10,228 nt of DNA from an uncultured Hyphomicrobiales bacterium. GTDB taxonomy: Bacteria; Pseudomonadota; Alphaproteobacteria; Rhizobiales; Xanthobacteraceae. The stretch is from the NCBI GenBank assembly GCA_903891395.1, contig CAITEM010000197.1, positions 1 to 10,228 on the forward strand, in the 5' to 3' direction. Positions 1-5,663 of the stretch are shown in pieces; within the stretch, counting starts at the first letter, position 1; each line of letters starts with the position of its first letter. Under the pieces are notes generated by a model. It ran no database searches, was not told where the DNA came from, and saw nothing but the letters and a program-made list of their open reading frames with translations. A program made the position numbers and the translations under genes.

Positions 1-71
1 GCCATGGGCGATATATGGGGCGATCACCGCGCCTTGTCTAACAGGCACAAGTTTGAAACCGCCCTTCTTCG

Positions 72-96
72 CTCTCCCCGCCTGCGCGGGGACGAG
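72..96. repeat. GC-rich palindromic element (REP-like stem-loop)
   Basis: The arms CCCCGC (76-81) and GCGGGG (86-91) pair around a CTGC loop. The stem continues outward with T75-A92 and, after one bulged C at 93, CTC (72-74) with GAG (94-96). A pyrimidine-rich run follows at 107-125. Short CCCCGC/GCGGGG palindromes between genes are common dispersed repeats in Rhizobiales genomes, and that family membership is recalled, not tested. Only one copy is visible here, so repetitiveness cannot be shown. It lies just upstream of the HTH gene and might affect that gene's leader. Confidence 0.45.
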
Positions 97-107
97 AAAC
101 TCACACC

Positions 108-965
108 TTGCCCTCTCCCTCCCCTAGCCTTATATTCCTGTCCACGCCCCTCGTCCCCCTGTTCCGCCCCGCCCCCGTCCGCCTGCGCGACCTGCTCACC
201 GAGCCCGGCGCCGTTTCCGCGCCGCGGCCCAAAGGCAGGAACGGCGAGGCCTCGCGACGCCCGTACACCGACGCCACGGTGGCGCGGGTGCGGCGGCTGA
301 TCGAGGAGACGGCGCTGAACTACGACGATATCGCGGCGAAGACCGGCGTCGGCCGCGCCAGCATCAGCCGCTGGACGCGCGACCACGGCTGGCAGCGCCA
401 TCCCTTCGCGCCGCGCGCCACCGACACCATCCCGCGCGTCCGCGCCGGGCAGAAACTGAAATTACGCTTGTTGGCCGAGCGGCTGCACAAACTCGCCGAG
501 CGTTACGTGCGCGAACTGGAAGAGGCGCCGGCCGTCGATGTCGACAGGCTGATGCAGGCGCTCAACATGCTGAAGATGGCGCGGCTCGAAGCGATGGGAC
601 GCAGGCGCCGTCGTAAATGGGAGAGCGAGACGCTCACCGGCGCGCAATGGGAAGCGCGCGACGTCGCGGTGCGCAGGGCGCTGACGGAGATGCGCCGCGG
701 CGGCGTCGATCTCGACCGCGTACCGCCGGACGCGCTCGATCTTGTGACCCACGCGCACGCGCCGCCGGAGGACGATCATCCGGCGTTACGGCTGAGGGGG
801 GTGGAGGAGGCGATGACCGACCTGGAGCGAATGCATCCACCGAACCTCGACACCGCTAATATCGAAGCGATTTCGATCAAATTGGGAAAGCTTCATGCCG
901 CATTGGCAGCGGGCCTGTCTCGAAAGATGCTTACGTCGATGGAGCGAATTCATTCGCGAACGTGA
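108..965 (+). CDS. Helix-turn-helix protein of unknown function
   Basis: The frame encodes 285 residues from a TTG. A helix-turn-helix is readable at about residues 58-96, with YDDIAAKTGVGRASISRW as its core, similar to the N-terminal DNA-binding domain of phage terminase small subunits and other site-specific DNA-binding proteins. A charged, probably helical region follows (about 117-163), then a basic cluster RRRRRK at 165-170. The rest resembles no domain I know. The start is doubtful. There is no in-frame ATG before residue 149, no clear ribosome binding site, and the first 50 residues are low-complexity and rich in proline and arginine. A GTG at 279 would start at the very edge of the HTH. 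The last 71 nt overlap the HNH gene in another frame. The role is probably DNA binding, with an unknown target. It may be 5'-truncated. Confidence 0.6.
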   Translation: MPSPSPSLIFLSTPLVPLFRPAPVRLRDLLTEPGAVSAPRPKGRNGEASRRPYTDATVARVRRLIEETALNYDDIAAKTGVGRASISRWTRDHGWQRHPFAPRATDTIPRVRAGQKLKLRLLAERLHKLAERYVRELEEAPAVDVDRLMQALNMLKMARLEAMGRRRRRKWESETLTGAQWEARDVAVRRALTEMRRGGVDLDRVPPDALDLVTHAHAPPEDDHPALRLRGVEEAMTDLERMHPPNLDTANIEAISIKLGKLHAALAAGLSRKMLTSMERIHSRT

Positions 966-1398
966 CGGGCACCGTTGCGTCGATTGCCACGCACGCCGTC
1001 GGTTGTCCGCGCATCACATCTGCCGAAAATCCTTTCTGACAGCCGCAGAATTTCAAACTGGAAACGGCATAACGCTCTGCGCCTCATGTCACAAAGAGAC
1101 GCATCAAGGCTTCAACGGACGTCCAAATTTGGAATTACCAGTGGATGCCCAAGGAGGAGAGAAGCTTCAGAAGATGGAACGGCTCTACAGCATCCTTACT
1201 GATGACGCTGTCGAGCGTGGCCTCATGCAGGAAGAGTTCTACTATCTGAGCGACGAAATACTCAATTGCTTCAAGCGAATGCAGGGATACGACCGGGCGC
1301 ATTTCCCGGGCGCGCGAATTGAGCAAGCGTACTTAATATTGGCCGAGTGTGAGTACGGCATACGCCGGAGTACGTTGGAGGTCGACGGCTTTCGGTGA
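895..1398 (+). CDS. HNH endonuclease family protein
   Basis: This 167-residue protein is a compact HNH (beta-beta-alpha metal) nuclease that would cut or nick DNA with a divalent metal. The motif elements appear in order: a zinc-binding pair C28-x2-C31, the catalytic-type AHH at 39-41, the GNGITLC block with N57, a second pair C62-x2-C65, and the closing HKETH with H70. The segment NGRPNLELPVDAQGGEK (74-90) is typical of a family of small stand-alone HNH proteins. The C-terminal half (about 95-160) is helical and of unknown role. ATG 895 is the only early ATG, with a modest GGGAAAG 5' of it. The gene starts inside the upstream HTH gene (71-nt overlap), which suggests coupled translation. Base composition is clearly less GC-rich than the neighbouring genes, consistent with acquisition by transfer. 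Its biological target cannot be told from the sequence. Confidence 0.8.
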   Translation: MPHWQRACLERCLRRWSEFIRERDGHRCVDCHARRRLSAHHICRKSFLTAAEFQTGNGITLCASCHKETHQGFNGRPNLELPVDAQGGEKLQKMERLYSILTDDAVERGLMQEEFYYLSDEILNCFKRMQGYDRAHFPGARIEQAYLILAECEYGIRRSTLEVDGFR

Positions 1399-1477
1399 GG
1401 TCGGCGCGTTTCATGAGATGCTCCTTGTTCTGCGAACGCTGGTTCGCCGCAAAAATAAGCAATTTCTGCGCCAGCTG

Positions 1478-3169
1478 TTACGCCCGCTTCTTCTCCGCCA
1501 TCGCCGCCTCGGCGTCCAATCCCAGCACCTGGTGGATCTGCGCCACCACCGCGGCGCCCTCGCCGATCGCGGCGCCGACGCGCTTGGTCGAGCCGGCACG
1601 CACGTCACCGATCGCGAAGACGCCGGGCATGCTGGTCTCGAGAACCATCGGCGCACGGCCCGCATCGGCGGCGAATTTATCGCCGGTGATGACGAAGCCC
1701 TTGCCATCGGTCTCGACGCAGCCTTTGAGCCAGTCGGCATTCGGATCGGCGCCGATGAACAAGAACAAATGGCGTAGCGGATACGTTTTATCCTTGCCCG
1801 TGGCGCGGTCGCGGAACGTGGCCGACGCCAGGCCCTGGCTGTCGCCGCTCAGGGCGACGACCTCCGAGCCGGTGTAGATCGTGACGTTGGGCAACGCCTT
1901 GATGCGGTCGATGAGATATCTCGACATGGTGGCTTCGAGGCCCTTGCCGCGCACGCTCAGATGCAGATGCTTGACCTTGGGCGCGAGAAACACGACCGCC
2001 TGCCCGGCCGAATTGCCGCCGCCGATCAGCGCCACTTCCTCGCCTTCGCACAGCTTGGCCTCGATCGGCGACGCCCAATAAGAAACGCCGTTGTTGTCGA
2101 AGTCGGACAGATTGGCGATCGCCGGGCGGCGATAACGCGCGCCGGACGCAACGATGACGGTCTTAGCCTTGATCGCCTTGTTGCCGGCGATGTCCAGTGT
2201 GAACAGAGCCGACGACGCGCCGCCGCAATCGAGCTTGGCGACTTCGAGCGGAATGGCGATCTCGGCGCCGAACTTCTGCGCTTGGTTGAAGGCGCGGCCG
2301 GCGAGTGCCTGCCCGGAGATGCCGGTCGGAAAGCCGAGATAGTTCTCGATCCGCGCCGATGCGCCGGCCTGCCCGCCGAACGCGCGCTGATCGAGTACGA
2401 TCATCGACAGCCCTTCGGACGCGCCATAGACGGCGGCGGCAAGACCCGCGGGACCAGCGCCGACCACGGCGACGTCATAGATCTTGTCGGGATCGAGTTC
2501 CGGCGTGATGCCGAGACAGGCGCCGGCCTCGGCGTCGCTCGGCCGCTTGAGCAATGCGCCGTTCGGGCAGATCATCAGCGGCAGTTCGGTTTCGAGCACG
2601 CCAAAGCGTTCGACCGCGGCGCGCGCTTGCTCGTCGTCCTCGACGTTAAGCACCGTGTAAGGATAACCGTTGCGCGACAGAAAGCCCTGGATACGCAAAA
2701 GGTCCGGCGCATGCGGATGGCCTATCAGCAGCGAACCGGCGCCGCCTTCCTGGATCAGCGCCACGCGCCGCAAGATGAAAGCGCGCATCATGATCTCGCC
2801 CAGTTCGGCGGAGCCGACCATCAGCGCGCGGATGTGGGCGGCATCGAACGGCAAGGCCCCGCAGCCGTCCAAGCCGGCATGCCCGGCGGCGATGGTGCCG
2901 TGGCCGCTGAGCTGGCTGACCTCTCCGGAAAATTGCCCGGCGGACAGCGAAATCACCGACGACTCACGATGCAAGCCGTCGCGGCGTACGATTTCGAGAC
3001 TGCCCTCGAGTACCAGCCAGGCCGGCGCATTGCGCGTGCCGACGTCATAGACCAGATCGCCGGACTTGAAGTGCTGCAAGGGCCCGCTGGCGAAGCGTTT
3101 GGCGGCTTCGAGATGCGCGGCGTCAAGCACCGGAAACATCTGGTCGAAGCGGGTATCGACGAGGCTCAT
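1478..3169 (-). CDS. Cyclic nucleotide-binding / thioredoxin reductase-like FAD flavoprotein
   Basis: This 563-residue protein has three parts. Residues about 10-125 form a CNBD/CRP-like beta-roll, with a reduced phosphate-cassette-like segment GEVSQLSG at 82-89. Residues about 145-222 look like a glutaredoxin/thioredoxin fold, with LLIGHPHAPD where the CxxC would be and a cis-proline-like LPLMIC at 196-201. Residues 230-555 are a thioredoxin reductase module: FAD motif GAGPAG at 237-242, NAD(P)H motif GGGNSAGQ at 383-390, and second FAD motif MPGVFAIGD at 514-522. The redox CxxC of true thioredoxin reductase is replaced by WASP (365-368), so the protein probably passes electrons from NAD(P)H through FAD to another acceptor. 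ATG 3169 was chosen because AGGAGA (3177-3182) lies 7 nt upstream; the open frame extends 67 codons further but without such support. It is divergent from the hydrolase-OsmC gene, and a shared stress role is inferred. The CNBD ligand is unknown. Confidence 0.88.
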   Translation of the reverse strand: MSLVDTRFDQMFPVLDAAHLEAAKRFASGPLQHFKSGDLVYDVGTRNAPAWLVLEGSLEIVRRDGLHRESSVISLSAGQFSGEVSQLSGHGTIAAGHAGLDGCGALPFDAAHIRALMVGSAELGEIMMRAFILRRVALIQEGGAGSLLIGHPHAPDLLRIQGFLSRNGYPYTVLNVEDDEQARAAVERFGVLETELPLMICPNGALLKRPSDAEAGACLGITPELDPDKIYDVAVVGAGPAGLAAAVYGASEGLSMIVLDQRAFGGQAGASARIENYLGFPTGISGQALAGRAFNQAQKFGAEIAIPLEVAKLDCGGASSALFTLDIAGNKAIKAKTVIVASGARYRRPAIANLSDFDNNGVSYWASPIEAKLCEGEEVALIGGGNSAGQAVVFLAPKVKHLHLSVRGKGLEATMSRYLIDRIKALPNVTIYTGSEVVALSGDSQGLASATFRDRATGKDKTYPLRHLFLFIGADPNADWLKGCVETDGKGFVITGDKFAADAGRAPMVLETSMPGVFAIGDVRAGSTKRVGAAIGEGAAVVAQIHQVLGLDAEAAMAEKKRA

Positions 3170-3293
3170 TCCACATTCTCCTGACCGGGCCGTTATCCTA
3201 GCACAGCCGCCGATAACTTTTCCGTCATGCCCGGGCAACGGCTCATCATTGAGTATACATAGAGCCGGTCGATGACGAACCGATGAGGCTAGC
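3170..3293. promoter_or_regulatory. Divergent promoter region between the reductase and hydrolase-OsmC genes
   Basis: This 124-bp gap must carry both promoters. On the plus strand, TATACA at 3254-3259 (followed by T) is a good -10 candidate 34 nt before the ATG, but I see no matching -35. An imperfect inverted repeat brackets it: CGGCTC (3239-3244) and GAGCCG (3262-3267), extending to 7 of 8 matches per arm, which could be an operator. GCCCGGGC (3229-3236) is a separate palindrome. On the minus strand I find no convincing promoter boxes, only the AGGAGA ribosome binding site at 3177-3182. The plus-strand ribosome binding site is GAGG at 3285-3288. Confidence 0.45.
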
Positions 3294-4520
3294 ATGCGCA
3301 GCGAACGCTTCACTTTCCCGAACGCCAAAGGCGAACAACTCGCAGCCACCCTCGACTTGCCGCTGGGCAAGCCGACGGCCTACGCACTGTTCGCGCATTG
3401 TTTTACCTGCGGCAAGGACAACCTGGCCGCCAGGCGCATCGCCGAGCGGCTGACCAATTACGGCATCGCCGCGCTGCGTTTCGATTTCACCGGGCTGGGC
3501 CACAGCGAAGGCGAGTTCGCCAATACCCATTTTTCCTCGAACGTCGACGATCTCGTCGCCGCCGCGGATCACCTGCGCAAGACGCACGGCCCGCCGTCGA
3601 TCCTGATCGGCCACAGCCTGGGCGGCTGCGCCGTGCTGGCGGCGTCACACCGCATCGCCGACGCGCGCGCGGTGGTGACCATCGGCGCTCCCTTCGGACC
3701 GAGCCATGTTGTCGGGCTGTTCAAGGACAGCGTCGACGACATTCGCAAAGATGGCGAAGCCGAAGTCTCACTGGCCGGACGGCCGTTCACGATCAAGCGT
3801 GAATTTCTTGACGACGTCGCCGAAAAGAAGCTGAACGAATGTCTCGCCAACCTGCACAAGGCGCTGCTGGTGTTTCATTCGCCGACCGACGAACTGGTCG
3901 GCATCGACAACGCCTCGCACATCTTCGGCGCGGCCAAGCATCCCAAGAGTTTCGTGTCGCTGAATGGCGCCGACCATCTGCTGACCAAGAAGAGCGACGC
4001 GGTTTATGTCGCCAATGTGATCGCGGCCTGGGCCGAACGCTATCTCGATCAGCCCGAAGTGATGACGGAGGCCGAGATCGACGCCGGCCTGGTGCTGGTG
4101 CGCGAAACCCATGGCGGCAAATTCCAGCAGGAGATATTGACCGGACCGCACCGTCTGCTCGCCGACGAACCGGAGAAAGAAGGCGGTCTCAATTCCGGGC
4201 CCAGCCCTTACGAATTCCTGCTGGCGGGTTTGGGCGCCTGCACCGCGATGACGGTGCGGCTCTATGCCGACTTCAAGAAGATTCCGCTCGACAACGTGTC
4301 GGTGCGGCTGAGCCACGGCAAAATCCACGCCAAGGATTGCGAAACCTGCGACACCAAGATCAGCAAAGTCGATCACATCGACCGCGCCATCACGCTGGAG
4401 GGAAATCTCGACGCCGAGCAGCGCCAGAAGCTGATGGACATCGCCGAAAAGTGTCCGGTGCATCAGACGCTGGAATCGAAGATCGACATTACCACCGTCG
4501 AGCGACCGGCTTCGGTTTGA
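3294..4520 (+). CDS. Bifunctional alpha/beta hydrolase / OsmC family protein
   Basis: This 408-residue fusion has two domains. The N-terminal alpha/beta hydrolase (about 1-252) has the nucleophile elbow GHSLGG at 106-111 (Ser108), a likely acid Asp199 in SPTDE, and His228 in GADH, giving a complete apparent triad. The C-terminal OsmC/Ohr-like domain (about 262-402) has both expected redox cysteines, Cys316 in GACTAMT and Cys387 in CPVHQTL. OsmC and Ohr proteins reduce organic hydroperoxides in the cytoplasm using this cysteine pair. The fusion is a known architecture, but the hydrolase substrate is not established. An additional pair Cys349-x2-Cys352 (DCETCD) may bind metal or take part in redox chemistry. 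Start ATG 3294 has GAGG 5 nt upstream. There is no signal peptide. The gene is divergent from a reductase-like flavoprotein, which suggests joint service in peroxide or thiol stress. A stem-loop follows directly after the stop. Confidence 0.92.
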   Translation: MRSERFTFPNAKGEQLAATLDLPLGKPTAYALFAHCFTCGKDNLAARRIAERLTNYGIAALRFDFTGLGHSEGEFANTHFSSNVDDLVAAADHLRKTHGPPSILIGHSLGGCAVLAASHRIADARAVVTIGAPFGPSHVVGLFKDSVDDIRKDGEAEVSLAGRPFTIKREFLDDVAEKKLNECLANLHKALLVFHSPTDELVGIDNASHIFGAAKHPKSFVSLNGADHLLTKKSDAVYVANVIAAWAERYLDQPEVMTEAEIDAGLVLVRETHGGKFQQEILTGPHRLLADEPEKEGGLNSGPSPYEFLLAGLGACTAMTVRLYADFKKIPLDNVSVRLSHGKIHAKDCETCDTKISKVDHIDRAITLEGNLDAEQRQKLMDIAEKCPVHQTLESKIDITTVERPASV

Positions 4521-4524
4521 GATC

Positions 4525-4549
4525 GGCGACGGCCGCGCGCGGCCGTGCC
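4525..4549. terminator. Stem-loop after the hydrolase-OsmC gene
   Basis: A perfect 18-bp palindrome, ACGGCCGCGCGCGGCCGT, lies at 4529-4546, with three more pairs (4525-4527 with 4547-4549) after one bulged G. It begins 4 nt after the stop codon of the plus-strand gene. No run of T follows, so it is not a classical intrinsic terminator. It could stabilise the mRNA 3' end or help termination. Confidence 0.4.
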
Positions 4550-4601
4550 CACCACGCAAGGCTCATCTGCGTATTTGCGTCGGCCTTGGCACATGGATTG
4601 A

Positions 4602-4703
4602 ATGGTCAAGCGCATGGACAAACATCGCGCCGATCCGAGACTCATGCTGGTTGCCAGTTTTCTGGCGGCCTATGTGTTCATCATCTACGTCACGCACGCC
4701 TAG
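4602..4703 (+). CDS. Possible 33-residue single-span membrane peptide
   Basis: The short frame starts at ATG 4602 (an internal ATG at 4614 is an alternative) and ends at TAG 4701-4703. The first 14 residues are basic and polar (MVKRMDKHRADPRL), followed by a hydrophobic stretch of about 17 residues (LVASFLAAYVFIIYV) and a short THA tail. This gives a plausible inner-membrane span with a positive, cytoplasmic N-terminus. The ribosome binding site is weak (GGA 4 nt before the ATG). It sits between two stem-loops in the gap before the imu operon. I do not recognise a family. Chance is possible for so short a frame, so the call rests on the clean basic-then-hydrophobic pattern. Confidence 0.35.
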   Translation: MVKRMDKHRADPRLMLVASFLAAYVFIIYVTHA

Positions 4704-4765
4704 TCCGATCGTCCGGATTCGATTTCGGGCGGTATCGGGTTCTGGCCCGGGCCTGTGACACTCTA

Positions 4766-4800
4766 GGCATGGTGCCACGGCGGCCCATGCCCTCCTTTCC
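4766..4800 (+). terminator. Candidate weak terminator upstream of the imu promoter
   Basis: GGCATGG (4766-4772) pairs with CCATGCC (4785-4791). Inside, GCC (4774-4776) pairs with GGC (4782-4784) around an ACGGC loop. A pyrimidine tract CTCCTTTCC (4792-4800) follows, with only three consecutive T. It could insulate the imu operon from transcription coming from 4602-4703 or from the hydrolase gene. It is weaker than a textbook terminator. Confidence 0.35.
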
Positions 4801-4808
4801 CTTGCGAC

Positions 4809-4853
4809 TTGACGCTGTCCAGGCCGTGGTCCACATTAGAACAAATAGGGAAC
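4809..4853 (+). promoter_or_regulatory. imu operon promoter with LexA (SOS) box
   Basis: GAAC (4839-4842), seven bases (AAATAGG), then GAAC (4850-4853) is an exact reverse-strand match to GTTC-N7-GTTC, the LexA operator of Alphaproteobacteria. It lies 60 nt before the imuA ATG. TTGACG at 4809-4814 is a good -35 candidate. The -10 is poor: CACATT (4832-4837) at 17-nt spacing is the best fit and abuts the LexA box, so bound LexA would block RNA polymerase. DNA damage would relieve this through RecA-stimulated LexA cleavage, which is established for the cassette in this class. Confidence 0.85.
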
Positions 4854-4913
4854 ATAAATCGTATCCCGCGCGTTGGCAACGCCAGATACTGTTGCTCTGC
4901 CAAAGGCTTAACG

Positions 4914-5663
4914 ATGATCGAGGAACTGCGCCAGCGCCTGCAGATGATGCAGAAACCCGCCGGGCTCGAAGACGGTCCGGGCGCGCTTCCGCTTGGCATA
5001 CCGGCAGTCGACGACGCGCTCGGCGGCGGGCTGGCGCGCGGCGCGCTGCATGAGGTCGCGGCGCCCGGAGAGGCCCATCTGACCGCGGCGACCGGCTTCG
5101 TACTGGGTCTGGCGTCTGGCGGACAGGCGCGCGTCTGCTGGATCGCCGAGGACATGGCGAAACTGGAAAGCGGCGCACCCTACGGGCCGGGACTCGACAC
5201 GTTCAGCCTCGCGCCCGAGCGGCTGCTGACGGTGAGCGTGGCGCGACCGCGCGACCTGCTGTGGGCGATGGAAGAAGCCTTGCGCTGCCGCGCCATCGGC
5301 GCGGTGATCGGCGAATTGCGCCACGGCGCGTTGGACGCGGTGTCGGTGCGGCGGCTGTCGCTGGCGGCGGCCGACAGCGGCGCGCTGGCGCTGCTGCTGC
5401 GCGCCCAACCGGGCAGCGACGCGTCCACCGCCGCCACACGCTGGATCGCCGGCGCCGCGCCCTCCGCCGCCCGCGCTTTCGAATTCGGCGCGCCGCGGTT
5501 CGCCGCGCATCTCACGCGTAACCGCCGCGGCCCCACCGGGTCCTGGATTCTCGAATGGAGTGACACCCATGAGCGCTTCGTCCTCACAACGCCTGCTGTG
5601 CCTGTGGCTGCGCCGCCTCTCGACCGACCGCATCGTCAGACACCGTCTCGCCACGTCGCGTGA
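4914..5663 (+). CDS. imuA: ImuA, RecA-like mutasome accessory protein
   Basis: This 249-residue protein belongs to the ImuA family (formerly grouped with SulA-like proteins), which supports DnaE2-dependent damage-induced mutagenesis alongside ImuB. It has a RecA-like core: LGIPAVDDALGGGLARGALHEV at 27-48 resembles the RecA/KaiC entry strand, but the following Walker A position reads APGEAHLTAA and lacks the GKT/GKS signature, so ATP binding is doubtful. Further landmarks are VGRP-like SVARPRDLLWAMEEAL at 108-123, GAVIGEL at 129-135 and the TRNRRGPTGSW block at 201-211. Start ATG 4914 has AAAGG (4902-4906) at 7-nt spacing. The frame is open back to a TTG at 4809, but that would put the start inside the promoter, upstream of the LexA box, so it was rejected. 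The 3' end overlaps imuB by 95 nt. Confidence 0.9.
   Translation: MIEELRQRLQMMQKPAGLEDGPGALPLGIPAVDDALGGGLARGALHEVAAPGEAHLTAATGFVLGLASGGQARVCWIAEDMAKLESGAPYGPGLDTFSLAPERLLTVSVARPRDLLWAMEEALRCRAIGAVIGELRHGALDAVSVRRLSLAAADSGALALLLRAQPGSDASTAATRWIAGAAPSAARAFEFGAPRFAAHLTRNRRGPTGSWILEWSDTHERFVLTTPAVPVAAPPLDRPHRQTPSRHVA

Noticed and set aside
1..107. A gene or tRNA at the left edge
   Set aside because: An open frame from ATG 4 reaches 300 but has no motif, and no cloverleaf or TpsiC-like segment is visible; the HTH frame is better supported over the shared part.
1427..1447. Two GTTC half-sites near the HNH/reductase junction, as a second LexA box
   Set aside because: The half-sites (1427-1430 and 1442-1445) are 11 bases apart, not 7.
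1432..1447. Hairpin GCGAAC-GCTG-GTTCGC between the convergent genes as a bidirectional terminator
   Set aside because: The stem is only 6 bp and is followed by A on the plus strand with no A run on the lower-coordinate side, so neither transcript gets a T tract.
1961..3184. Long plus-strand open frame (407 codons) opposite the reductase gene
   Set aside because: It has no domain or motif, and the opposite strand has clear FAD and NAD(P)H motifs; such antisense frames are common in high-GC DNA.
4809..4913. Upstream TTG start for imuA
   Set aside because: It coincides with the -35 candidate and would place the LexA box inside the coding region; ATG 4914 has a well-spaced AAAGG.
3839..5053. 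Long plus-strand open frame (404 codons) running from inside the OsmC fusion into imuA
   Set aside because: It is arginine-rich, low in recognisable motifs and crosses the LexA promoter; the other frame encodes OsmC and ImuA blocks.
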